A stretch of 64,000 bases of DNA, taken from Pisolithus tinctorius. Lineage: Eukaryota; Basidiomycota; Agaricomycetes; Boletales; Pisolithaceae. The stretch is from NCBI GenBank assembly GCA_024663395.1, contig JANFAH010000039.1:109501-173500 (forward strand). Direction: 5' to 3'. A model generated the notes under the pieces. It ran no database searches and was not told where the DNA came from. It was given only the letters and a program-made list of their open reading frames with translations. Positions 9,961 to 22,000 of the stretch are shown here, piece by piece; position 1 is the first letter of the stretch; every line of letters starts with the position of its first letter. A program made the position numbers and the translations under genes.

Positions 9961-12900
9961 ATGTCTCTGCTCTCCAGACTCGCTTTTCTGTGCTTCATAG
10001 CTGTTGCAAGTGTTGCTGTAGGCGCAGACGTTCGTTCTGCATATACTGCCCCTGGAACGTTTCCTACTTCCGTCTATGAGTCGTACTGGAACGACCCTAC
10101 TGCTACGTCTGCTCAACCACAACCTGTTATCTCTGATCCGGCTACGGTAAGCCTATCAGTGTCCCCCTGTAACTAGTTAGGTTTGATGTTTGATATGTCA
10201 CATTACTTAGCATTCAGACTTCCCGGAGATGCTCACCGATCCGGCAAACTTCCCAAAAGTACCCGGACGATAATCTTCATTTGACCATTCTTATCATGCT
10301 ATTAACAGAACGATACAGTTGACCCTCATCCGCTACCGACACCTTTGCAGCCGACTCAGCTGCTTCAGCAGGCAATTGGGCAAATCAAGTCCGTCGCATC
10401 TAACTCCGTGCTCGACACTTGTGCGAAATGTCAATCTTCTTTCGCAATTGCTAAGATGCTCGTTCTTGCGGCCCCCGAACAAGGCCCGTTGCTCGCAGAG
10501 GCTATTTGCATATACTTTAATTTCTCTTCGACTTGTTACAATGAGTATAGCGAGCTTGCCCTTGGATCTGTTTTTACACAAGTGGTGGCTCTTGGTGACA
10601 TGAGCGGGTACGACGGACAGGTGAAGTCAATATTTCGTTCGTTTTGGACAGCGCCAATAACCTACGGGTAGCTCATTTGTTCGCGCCTTCTGAACTTATG
10701 TCCCGTCCCACCAACCGTGCCTTTGAACACGACAGGTTGGTTTGCGAAGCCAAAACCTAACCCTTTGCCTCCTCCAAAACAGCCGAGTGGTGAACGCTTA
10801 AAGGTTCTCCACGTCAGCGACATCCACATCGACCCTCGTGTGTAATTTTGTGCATTCTCCGTTATCCTACCAATTCATTGCCGTCCAGGATATGCCACTG
10901 GATTTGAGGCGAACTGTACGGCATACCTCTGCTGTCGTGAAAATGTGCGGAATGCTGCTTCGCCTGGTCGTGTCGTTCTTCCTGCCCCTCGATATGGGTC
11001 ATATCTTTGGTGTGTTTTACTAATCCGTTTGAAAGCTGATTACAGTGAAGTAATCTCACACCAGCGACACGCCGATGTCTCTGATGCTCGCCGCAATGGA
11101 GGCTATTCCTGTACTAACAGAGACAGAAGTCACCGGATTCAACTTCTCTCTATTTACAGGTGACCTGACGGCGCATGACCCCGATAACCAATATTCTAGG
11201 TATGTCTTTTCGGTGACACGACATTTAGCGACAGCCTGATACGAGAAATTAGGGCTTTCGTCGAGCAGGCTCAGGTAAGCGATGGAGATGGCGTTCATCC
11301 TTAGAGGCGCTGAGATGGTTGCTAGGTGGTCGTGTATGATTTATTGAAGAAATATGTTGGACCTGCTCCCGTGTACGCTACTCTGGGAAACCACGATACA
11401 TATGTAGGTTCTTGCCGCTTAGTCCCTCTATGCAAGTTTCTTAACATACTTTTCCTGTATGCAGACGCAGTTCCAAATGATTCCATACTACCTCGGTGGA
11501 CCTCTTGGGAAACAATTCAACTGGTACGAAGGAAACCTTGTAGTGTATACATTGCCAGCTAACATCGTTTATAGGCTCTATGAACATGTGTCGTCGCTGT
11601 GGTACCACAATGGATGGCTTCCGATGAATTCCGTGGAGTATGCACGAACCCACTATGCGGCCTACAGCGTCAAGCGGCCAGATGGACTACGTATCATCTC
11701 GCTTGATACGGATATGTGTATGACTTCGTCATTGTGAGATACTGTTGATGTTCTGCTGATTGACTACTCGCGCGGTCCATATACCAGGGTACCAGTATGT
11801 GTGTTTCCCTCAACTTTTTCATGATGTTCATTTCCGTTTGGTGGTTGGTCGTATCTCCAGATTGAATTACTTTAGTTATGTGGACGCGACAACTCCTGAC
11901 CCGTTTGGAATTCTACGCTGGTTAACTGACGAACTACAGGATGCGGAGGATGCTGGCGAACGAGGTGAGCTTTTTGTGCGCTAGCCCAGGACTTCTTGGG
12001 ACCCTTGGCCTATTTTTATCAAACAGTGTGGATCATCGGCCACGTCATCAGCGGATGGGACGGTACGCAGTCACAGCTCAATCCGACGAATTTGTGTAGG
12101 TGTCTTTCACTGCTAGGCTTTACTCCTGATGACATGATTCGGTTGGCTAGTCTATCAGATGTGAATGGCTCCCGTTCTTGACCTTATGCCCTTCGACTGA
12201 ATAGTTCATCAGCGTGGACCGATTTTCTCCACACGTCATTGCAAGTGAGTGTTTCGTTGATCCTCTAACTTCCATGTGTTGATCTGCATTAGATATCTTC
12301 TATGGTCACAACCATGAAGATCAGTTCTCCGTAAGTACGAGAGCTAATGATCAACCGAGGCGAAATTTTTCAATCGTCGATCGATGTCAATATTACATAA
12401 GGTTTTTTATGCAAACAATGCGACGATTATAAACACGGAAACTGCTCTGGCTGTGTCATGGGTACGCCTCTTGCAGTGTTAACCTACTTCAGGACATCTC
12501 CGATCTAATCATTCGTCGATACCCATATGCCTGAATAGATATCGCCTTCACTCACACCGCTTACTAACCTCAACTCCGGCTTTCGAATGTACGAAGTAGA
12601 CTCGGCAGTATGTTATCCTTTGAACCTTTGTTAATGTACTTGTAACAAATGCTCCTTATAGACATTCGAAGTTTTAGATGCCTACACGTGCGTCTGTGTC
12701 TCTTGTTTGAAGCTGATCTTAGTCAACTCGGTTGCAGTTGGATCAGTCGCGTAGACGAGTTCCCATCCCTTGATAACCAGACGGACATCGGACCTACGTA
12801 TTTCCTTGAATATAGTGCCCGTGAAGCATATGGAGGGAACATTCCGTGGGGTACGAACGACCCCCTGAACGCCACGTGGTGGCATCTCGTGACTGAGCGT

Positions 12901-13196
12901 ACGTATTCGTCCGTCTTCGTCGTACTGGGGTCTAATACGTTCTGATCCTGTAGAGATGGAAACAAACACAACACTTGGCCAGGTGCGACCGATGACTCCA
13001 TAAGATGCTTTTTTCTGTCAGACCATTAACAATTGCCCCTGTTACCATATAGACGTTCCGGAAATACCAATCCAAGAGTTCCGTTCGAGCTATACCCTGC
13101 AATGAGACATGTCTCACTGCGAGTATATGTTACATGCGTAGTGGATCTGCGAGTCTTGCGTATGAGAACTGTCCTCGGGGATACGGATCTACCTAG
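9961..13196 (+). CDS. acid sphingomyelinase-like phosphodiesterase, secreted (22 exons)
   Basis: Predicted hydrolase of sphingomyelin or related phosphodiesters, secreted or in the vacuole. Exons: 9961-10146, 10211-10258, 10309-10620, 10672-10837, 10889-11009, 11065-11199, 11253-11274, 11326-11403, 11465-11523, 11575-11717, 11788-11794, 11861-11964, 12027-12095, 12151-12160, 12213-12244, 12293-12330, 12402-12461, 12539-12607, 12662-12687, 12738-12898, 12954-12982, 13053-13196; total 2019 nt, 672 aa. The ATG at 9961 was chosen because it opens a signal peptide (MSLLSRLAFLCFIAVASVAVG). Exon 3 holds a cysteine-rich saposin-B domain. Metal-binding motifs of calcineurin-like phosphoesterases follow: SDIHID (residues 231-236), GDLTAHD (about 310), GNHDTY (about 351), GHVISGWDG (about 465) and GHNHEDQ (about 502). 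The cysteine-rich tail ends in a normal stop. All splice phases join, so it reads as intact. Exons 11 and 14 are microexons. Family assignment is strong; the substrate is inferred. Confidence 0.88.
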
Positions 13197-15070
13197 TTGC
13201 TCTTCCGGTATAGGTTGGTGCCTGTATTGTAGAATAGCATTTTACAAAACATTGACGAGAGTCGAGAGTGACCAGCGTTCCAGGCTGAATGCCGCTAGGC
13301 ACTTCAGCGCACGTCTCCCACCCTGGGCCTTCTCTCCCTATCATGCTTGCGGTTCCGGGTGTCTACTAAGTTCTTTCTACGAGCTCCACTCCAAACCTTC
13401 ATGCCTCAGTGGATACGGAAAGAAAGCAATTACTAATATGCCTTAGGTCCTGGTCGTCAACCTACCACTTATTATCACAGTCGCCTAAACACGCTACACA
13501 CATTACGGCCTGCCTGCAGAGAGGAAACAATATAATAACACGTATACTCTCATATCCCACTGCTTAGGGGGAATAAAACGAATTTTCTCGCCTTGTTGTG
13601 CAGTCTGGCCACTTTGCTGAGGTGGATGAGTATCAACCCGACTGATATCGATGTGGACTCTGCAAGTAGGGTCCAACGCTACGCACCAGGCTCAGCGAAG
13701 AAAAAAGTTCCCACAATGGCCAAAGCCTGTGGAAGTTGGATCGTGCTGTGCACTTCAGCGCACGCTCGGACCTTGCTTTCGCGGTTCCTCGTCGTTCCCA
13801 CCACGCCGGGATGTTCGGAAACCGTGCACAAAAACGCAGGTCGGAGCAAAAGAAACGGGTTAGACGTGCAAAATAAGCTCGCATACGTATTTCGGGTGTC
13901 ATTCAGACAGCTGAGGTACCCTTGGCGCGGGAGCATTCCAGGGGCAGCTGACCAGGAATCGTACCGCAATGATTCCATTCCCGGAAAGATCAGTGGTTTG
14001 AATTCCAGCAACTTTGTTTATTACCCTACTCTTCTACGCGGCCAGGTGAACAATTCTCATACAGTGAATATTGACGCGGGAGACACGAATTTTGAAACGT
14101 GCTTACGTGCGAATCAGACCTGAAAGTCGGTCTAGGACGGTTTCTCTTCTGTCGGCCTACTCCGCTTGGGGACATCCCTTTCCTACGCCATTGTTTCGGG
14201 CATCAAATAACTTGGTGCGAGTTTGAGTGAGAGGTTCCTAAATGTGGGAACCCCTGACCAGTTCTCATCGGGAGGAGGGAAATTGGTTACCCGAAAAAGA
14301 ATGGCAAACAGACCAACTACTTGCTGCGTGCACCAATCGCTGAAGAGGGACCGGGCAGCCTTGTTCGTAACGCTCTTATGGAATGACCAACGTATGTCAG
14401 TGCATGCGTTCGCCAGATGGAAGAAGTATACATACCAGCCCGGAAAACCATGCCCAAAACACAGCGATCGACAACGTACAAGGCGCTGATGCCTGTCTTG
14501 TGTGAAAGCAAGAGGTATGACCAACCTCACGCCACGCAGGGGCAAACGATTCCATGGTGAGAACAAAATGATCATTGCGCGTCTCAAATGAGGAATTGTT
14601 AAACCCGTGAATAGTGTGGTCTTGTCCGCGATCGGAATAGACAGAACCATAGTTTGCCTGTGCACATGGGCGCGGTACCTACACACGCGAAGGAGCGCTC
14701 GTTTCGTCATTGCATGGTCACAACCAAGACACGGAGCACGGGGTTGCTCCAATGCAAAGCAACATGACGCAGTCACAGGGTTCGAAACGGGAAAGTGCAA
14801 CACCCCCGCATGAGGTTTTAGGCCGGATTTTTTGGATACAGAGTCCAGTTGCGTATCTGGCCGTTCCACAGGCGTGTAGTCAGCGAGACCATCCGATGGT
14901 TTGCTTGCTAGTTTAATGATAACTTACAGTAATCCTAAGCAGTATATGCTCTAGTAGGAGAGAAGTTGAGAGCTTACATAAGCGAAGGTTTTGGTTTGCC
15001 TTCTCGCTGTGCACAACGTTGCCCAAGCACGGCTGACTTACGTCGTACGTGGCACGTTGACAGAGCTACG
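13197..15070. other. intergenic, no gene recognised
   Basis: About 1.9 kb between the sphingomyelinase-like and MKT1-like genes. Open frames occur on both strands (for example 13593-14123 plus and 14183-14869 minus), but none has a recognisable motif, a splice-phase structure or a fungal protein-like composition. A 15-bp motif GCACTTCAGCGCACG occurs twice (about 13295 and about 13754), perhaps by chance. Confidence 0.6.
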
Positions 15071-17858
15071 ATGCCTATCAAGCATTTGGACAGTAAGGAC
15101 TGATCTTTTTACCTGCTATTCAAACGCAATACGGAGTTACCAAGCCTGACTTTGTGCATCGTCTTCACATTCAGATTACCTGACCGAGCGGAAGCACTTG
15201 CAAACACTTTCCCTCAATGCCTTAGCGGACACGCGCCTAGGAATCGATGCGCACTATTATTTGAAACAACTCGCTGAAAATCCGCCCTCTCGCGAACCAC
15301 TGCTTGCCGCGACAGGTGGTCTCCCGCTGGCGCTAACGACCCGTATCGAAACCGATCTCCGCACCCTCGAAAAACTTCGCATTAAACCCGTCTTCGTCTT
15401 CCCTGGCCTTCTCCCTGCAAAACGCTGGAGGCAGCAGCATCATGTTGATTGGGAGGAGGCATGTAAAGCAAGGAGAGATGCCTGGTCCAAGTATGAAGCC
15501 GGTCAGGAGGAAGCAGCTAGTAAACTCTTCGAGGGACGTAGTGGACTTCAACCATGGGATCTGTGGCGCATGGTCCTCAGAATCTTTAGGCATCGCAATG
15601 TCGAGTTTCTCGTCGCACCCTATGTAGGCTGGGCTCAGGTGGGATTTCTCTATCTTTCCAGTTAACTTCTGGTCGAGCTGACGCTCTCTTGAAGCTCATT
15701 TATCTCCAAAGGCATCCAAAATCCTACATCCATGCCATTTTCGGACCCACAGATACGCTTCTCTACCCTAGCGTCGACAAGTTGATCACCTCTCTTGATC
15801 TAACTGCTGCAGCGCCTACGTTCACTTTCGCGTCAAAACGTTCCATCTTAAATGACCTTGGAGTGACCGAGGATCAATTTCTCGACATAGGTATCCTAGT
15901 TGGATTTGAGTATGCAGCTCCTTTCCCTCCCAGCATGCACGAACAGGGGTTCAGAGCTACCGTCGACATGGTGAAACACTGGAAATCAGGCTTCGCAGCG
16001 GTGACCGCCTACACCGAGCATCCCAGCATGAAGCCCGTGCAGTACCCGGACCAATACGCGCGTACGCGTTCGATGATCAAATATTCCCTCGTATTATCCT
16101 CCGAAGGGACGGTCGTCCCGCTTCCTCTCGCTATCACCAACAATCCACCCTCCCTCGGCCCCAACCATCATCCACATCACCCAACTGCGGCAGATATACC
16201 TGCGGACCTTCACGAGATATTCACCAACCGTCTTCCGGACGAGGTCTACTTTTACCTCTCACGCGGACTCATGGGACCTCAGGCGCTCGTTTGGCTTACT
16301 AGCGGACAGATTGTAGAACCGCCTCCACTAGACAATGGGGAAACGACCGAATATAGGCGGTTCGTGAAAGAGGTTATCACAGACGGTCAGACGGGTCCAC
16401 GAGCGACGGCGCTCGCACTGATAAGCAGTGTCTCTCATACTTTCTGGACCAGTCGCAAAGTGTCGGGAAACTTTTGGTTTGAAGCACCTCATACTGCGAA
16501 AGCTATCCAGCTTAGTTCGCCGCAGACCGTGCAACTTGCCGAAAGAGTCTCCGGATGGAACGTGGCTTACGCGATCGTAGAAGAGGAGCTTAGACGACAG
16601 AACGTAAAGTGTTCTTTCCCTGGTTGATGGATGCACCGGTGTGGCTAACCTTTCAAGGTATCTTTAGTCTTCTACGATTGACTTTGCCCTGTGTTTGGGT
16701 GCGACAGCAACGGAAAAACTGGCGGCACGGACCAAGGGAAAGTCCCTTTCCAGCGGACAGTTGGATAAAAAAGATGAGTTGGTGGCCAACGTAATATGGC
16801 GATTCCTTGAACTGAGAGGGTAAGTCATATTAAGGTTTTCGATGACAGTTTTTTAAAATCCGTGGCATGGGGAACAGGTTCCTCCTCAATTCTCACCTGC
16901 ACTCACCCTTGGCAAGAGCCATGTACACAGCAATCAAACACGCACGGCTGAATGACAAGTTCCAAGAGCCACTCTACTTATTCTTGGAACTTGTGAGGGC
17001 AGGGGTAATGCACGGCCACTTATGGTCGGGCCGAGCATTCAGTGGTGGGCCGAGTTTCGGTACCGGTATGTCGTCTTCTCATAGGGAATTATTGGTGGGT
17101 GAGCTTATATCCCCGGCTTCAGATGATGAGAAATCGTGTATGTTGTTGGTCATGAGAGTGCTAAGTATTGTGCCTTTGAACTTCAAGGTAAACGTCGTCA
17201 AATCACCCGATATCTTTGGTTGTTTTTTCCTCGGTGACTGACAGGTGATGTGTACCCCAGCCCCAACCTTGGTCCGCCCCGTTATCACGCGAATTACTCG
17301 TCTTCAACTCCTTCGTGCGATCCCTGACACGTGCACTGCGTACACTGCTGGAAATGACGACGCTAAACATGTTGTTACGCCAAGAAGCGCGCAAGGCAAG
17401 GGACGATTTGTTGGACATTGCGATATCGCTTCCTTTCCAGAATGAAGTGAACACGGGCTTTGGGGTGCTCGCCAAGGTATACTTGGATGCTCTGACACAT
17501 TTGAATAACCAGACGCGGGTACAAGATCCCATGGCAGAGGGAGTACAAGAGTATAAGCAAGTGGCATTGGATATCTGTGAAGACACCTTTCCGGGCGTGA
17601 AGTCGCCTAAATCGGAAGTGGAACGAGGATTCCGGTTCTGGGATGTGGTAAGTTTGTTTCGTTTCGTTCTTCGGCGCGTGTGGGTGTAGCCATTGGGTCG
17701 GGATATGGATCGTCGCGTTTGAAAGGAGGCTGACATGCGGTTTTCGTTGGTAGGCATTGACTGCCATGAGGCAACTTCACTCTGAGGGTGCAGTTCTTCG
17801 GGAATTGATTGACCAGTTTGAGGCAGCGGAGGCATGGCTTGCGCCTATGCGACCTTGA
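15071..17858 (+). CDS. MKT1: MKT1-like post-transcriptional regulator (XPG/FEN-like fold)
   Basis: Exons: 15071-15092, 15175-15638, 15695-16603, 16668-16819, 16878-17065, 17123-17187, 17261-17647, 17754-17858; 2292 nt, 763 aa. The first exon (MPIKHLD) splices into YLTERK, giving the expected N-terminus before the XPG-N-like segment (TRLGIDAHYYLKQL). Next come the XPG-I-like block (FLVAPYVGWAQ / LIYLQRHPKSYIHAIFGPTD) and the long MKT1-specific C-terminal half (for example VFNSFVRSLTRALRTLLE). In yeast, Mkt1 binds Pbp1 and regulates mRNAs post-transcriptionally; its nuclease fold is thought to be inactive. All phases join and the length is close to the family norm. The role in this fungus is inferred from family membership. 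Confidence 0.85.
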
Positions 17859-18274
17859 ACCGGGACTTGTGTACGGACGGAGGTGTTGATCTCGCAAGAT
17901 GGATGATGGGTGTGCTGTACAGTACCAGTACCAGTGCAGTCCACGTGATGAGCGGGCGAAACGTCAGACAGAAATGCAGTGGGAAAAAAAACGATGATGG
18001 TGTTTGGGAACAAAAACACTAAATTGGGTATATGAGGGAGGTTACTAAATTTGGCATTCGAAATCGATACAATCACGTGACTATTCCCATTGGGGCGAGC
18101 GATCTGAGATCTAGGAGAGCTCCTGATTTAGCATTCCGGCAAGATCTTTTTTTTTTCTCCCTCCTTCCCAACAAATCCGAGAATGGACATGAAAAGTGCT
18201 CGCGTGGCTTTGTGGTTTCTTAAATTTGAGCCCCCGGGTGTTCACCCCTCCTTGCCCCCCCAATCCCATCCATA
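17859..18274. other. intergenic between the MKT1-like and zinc-finger-like genes
   Basis: No gene seen. It contains a T-rich run near 18147-18160 and the TCACGTGA palindrome noted separately, and probably holds the 3' UTR of the MKT1-like gene and the promoter of the next gene. Confidence 0.5.
18073..18080 (+). promoter_or_regulatory. TCACGTGA palindrome upstream of the zinc-finger-like gene
   Basis: A perfect 8-bp palindrome with the E-box core CACGTG lies about 195 bp before the ATG at 18275. bHLH factors bind such cores in fungi. Function here is only inferred from position. Confidence 0.25.
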
Positions 18275-19025
18275 ATGTTGGACATAAGCCAGCCTCGAAT
18301 GCTGCACCCCTCCTCGTCCCCCTCCTCACTAGGGCCATCCCCTCTGCACGACATGCTTGCTCTGGACTCAAAGGTCCCTTCTGGTCACCTCTACGTGCGT
18401 GAACCCCACGCCATCCAGATCATACAACTCGTCGAAGCCTCCCCGCCGCCCCCTCATAATATCTCCTCCGTGATCCAGTCTACTTCGGCTGGTTCGTCAT
18501 ATCCGTCCACTTCTGAGTCCGAGGAAGAGGAATGCTCGTCCTATTGCTCCTCGGTCGTCACACCAGACGACTCTTCCCAAGACCGTGAACCGATCCCATG
18601 GACGGATGACACCTACGATGTTCGTATGAAACGGGTGCATCTTTGGAGAGACAGCGTGACGGGTGCCTTTGTATTTCCTCCATGCACTCGTCCGAGGTTT
18701 CTGACACCGCTTGTGTTTTTAGACGCATCATCATCCTGTTCATCGCCTTTGAAACGCAAGCTGAACTTGCATCACACTGATGATGATAATGTGAGTCGTT
18801 GCAGCGGCCCCCTGATGCCCGCCCAGAGGTGATTGATCGGTGCGCTTACTACCACAGTCGTCCTGCTATCCTTCAAAACGGCCGTATACGACCTCCAGGT
18901 CAAGTGGATATATATGTCCTGCTTGTGATGTTCCATTTCTTTCACAACCAAGTTTACACCTACACGCTTGCATGCCACCCGCGTCCGAGGCATGCCGGGC
19001 AGCGGTCAACTATCATTTCGAGTGA
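18275..19025 (+). CDS. small Ser/Pro-rich protein with zinc-finger-like C-terminus
   Basis: Two exons are proposed: 18275-18790 and 18858-19025, joined in phase across a 67-bp intron (GTGAGT ... CACAG); 227 aa. The first exon encodes a Ser/Pro/Glu-rich region with the short blocks LHDMLALDSKVPSGHL and VHLWRDSVTGAFVFPP, which look like conserved motifs in an otherwise disordered protein. The second exon encodes CPACDVPF followed by LHLHAC. This matches the C-x2-C-x12-H core and F/L spacing of a C2H2 finger, but the last ligand would be an unusual cysteine or lies further away. Without the splice, exon 1 runs into a short unrelated tail. I do not recognise a named family. It could be a transcription-related protein; that is inference. 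Confidence 0.5.
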
Positions 19026-22000
19026 CCGTTCCAGTTTCCATTTCATCCTATCGTTCCACCCTACCCTACCGTCTCCGCTCTTCAATTTCTCCCGTCACGG
19101 TCATTCCGAACAATGATCCCTCGTCACCCGCATTCTGTGCATCATAATGGCCCCTCTGCATGCTTGTATGATATGATTTATTATTCTATTGTTTTAGCTT
19201 CTCTAGACCTACTGTTCTACCCACTTACTCTACATACCGTTGTGCGATTCGAACGGGAGTCCGACGCTAGGGTGTATTACTTATCTGAGCACCTAGTGTG
19301 CTTCTTATATTAATTATACCATATTAATACACCTATTACATTTTCTCTCGAGTCCCTCCCCCCCGGGCCCTTGAAGGGTAGGGTCGCAATATTCCCGACA
19401 ACCTACGAGGAAGTCGATCCCACGGGAAGTACCCAGGGACTCTTCGATCGGCTGTTGTCATTTTCGTCGACCCCATTCGTTCAAATATGCAACAGTTGAC
19501 TTCCTCTCGAACGCGAAGTCGTTATCAGACGACGTGCCTAACATTTGTCTTCTAGTGTACAAACTGCTTGCAGACAGTTGCAGACCTCAAAATATGTCAT
19601 ACATGGAGGGCCCGAGTGAAACCAGCAAGTCAAAGATAGAGGTCCCCACATCGTGTCATGTCGGACGTCCACGTCAACCTATCCATCCAAACGCAACATC
19701 AGAGCCAGACAATCGTGGTGCAAAATACACATCTATGGTCGATCCCATGTTGAGAAACTAACTATGTAATATGTTCTCGGAGGGGTACGCAGATGTGGAG
19801 CAAAATATCAGAGGTTTTGCCCATGTGAGGAAATATGTACCTTCACTATGGACGATCATGCATCATGCACATACGGAATTATTTGTGGTATCACGACCGT
19901 ATAAAGTATGCTCATACCGTACCGTATCATATCCTCGTTTCCGTTTATCCGCGTACACATATATCCACATGTATTGGCATACCAATGGCCATGAAGTGCT
20001 GTATCATTAATTGAATACCCCGAATCACCTGTGGACACTTGCGGCACGTAAGAGTTAAGTTGCTGGACAGATCGCGAACAACGATCGAATTGATCGATCT
20101 TAGATGGCCTCATTGGCAGTACATACCTACCTCTGAATGATAAACAGGGCCCGATTTTGTCTGACGTTCCATTAAGTCGATGCTATTGAGTAGAAAGTGT
20201 CTTCCCCACTGCAAATTTCTACGCGCAAGGTAGTATGTGCGTATACGGGCGTAAAGTCATGTATCATATCTGAGAACCCCGCTTGCTCCCACCAGGACCT
20301 CTTCCTGTCTGATGCGTCGCTTACCACAACCATTTCACCAAAATACAGACACTGATCACGATTATCTGAAAGGCAGGGTACTCCCTAGGAAAAGGGGCTA
20401 ATGGGGAGGGACTAAAGGTGGTCGATCAGCCCTGTAAATCCGTGTAGAGAGGTATGTGTATCTGAATGTCATTGTTACTGTAATATTCTCCCTACGTGGA
20501 CAAGGACGGAGGGGACCTCACTCGAGTTGCTGTAACTAGAGTGGGTCCAGCTCCCGTCAAAGCCCAATCTTTCATGATCAGGATTTGATCAGGACCGACC
20601 CTCGACTCTAGTCAGGGCTGCACCAAACCCCGAAGCCACGCAGAAGAATAATCGATATAATAGAATCCAACGAGTCGGTATGTGGTGGAACGCTATTTTC
20701 GACTGGGAAGGCGGAAGACGAGGGGTACAGTAGACATGGGGAACGTCCATGGGATTCGGAGGTCAGATATCTAATTTGTGATATCCTTATCTTTTTTTTT
20801 TCCCATATATAATTTTGCCATCCCTTCTAATCGAGAACATTTTGGCGCCTTGGATGCTCAGCGTTCAGGATGGATTGAAGTGACACGCAGGGACCTCTTA
20901 GTCGATAATCTAACATGTAAGACCGACGGTTGACTGGACGGCAAGAAAAGGTGGAACGATGAGATGTTTGCTTCTCAGCTGTAGCATATGCCGACTCCAG
21001 ATTTCCTAACTGTACACCGTTCCCAGGTGACGGAGTTCCACACATCAAAGTGCCCTCGGGCAAGCTCCGTAACAAGACCCGGCGAGGTGAACGTGTGAGT
21101 ATGTACTACGTGGGGCAGGCGCTAAGATGCGATACAATAGAGTACTACTTCACGATGCATCGCACACTCCCCTGCATATCAACGTAGTCGAGAACTCACG
21201 GCGACGGCCCACGTTCTGACGGAGAGTTCTGGCTTCCAGGTTTCGATGATTCGATTACCGACGGTATCGAACATTGTAGGTCTGATCACGGGGTTTGCCG
21301 ATAGAGAAGCCTACGTTCCTCGTATGTTCATAAGACGTACGTACAAGTCTAACAGAAGAAGCACAGCAGACGGATATGTAGATATGTGATGGGGAAGAGA
21401 GGTGGAGTCGAACTCGAAATTATATCCTATAGCATACACGCGTTATCTTGCTCGCCCTCCCTGTCATAACGAGGTACATACGGGATCCATCTATCGACGC
21501 ACACGACAATCTGTGTAGGTGCTGTGACGCAAAGGACGAGAGTGTTACCTCTCCTTCCATACCTTTACAGTAAGTGGACGTCGTGGGACCATACGCGTCA
21601 TACCTGTGCTTACCAGTGCCGCCAATGAGAGCCTTGTCGTATCATTCCGGACCAGTGGTCATGGGCTCCCATCGAGCGGTGTGCTCAAGCGAACGTGCAC
21701 GTCCGCGGAGAACCTGGCGTGATGCTGAGTGTCACGTTGTCTCCATGTCCCCTGCTTGTACTCGCACTGTGTTCCTGCTTGATATGACCAACTAACCATC
21801 TTTACTGCGCCTGCCGGCCATGCACTGATGGAACATGACCACGCACGAGGACCTCCGTGGACACGCGCACGGTAACCTAATGAAATGCAAATGCAAACCA
21901 ACCAAAAAAAAAAAAAGACACGCGGTTTTAAATCTACACAAGTGACAGCGAACACACGCACCCACGAAAAATTGGACAGCACTGGTTTTTGGCGGTGATG

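Noticed and set aside
11200..11228. 29-bp intron in the sphingomyelinase-like gene
   Set aside because: A later acceptor at 11252 gives a normal 53-bp intron and the expected YSRAFVEQAQ sequence.
13593..14123. Plus-strand open frame of 176 codons downstream of the sphingomyelinase-like gene
   Set aside because: No motif, no splice continuity and no similarity I can recognise.
14183..14869. Minus-strand open frame of 228 codons
   Set aside because: No recognisable domain, several plus-strand frames are equally open here, and composition is random-like.
15639..15661. 23-bp intron in the MKT1-like gene (GTGGGA to TTCCAG)
   Set aside because: Too short for a spliceosomal intron; a 56-bp intron ending at 15694 gives the family-typical join WAQ-LIYLQRHP.
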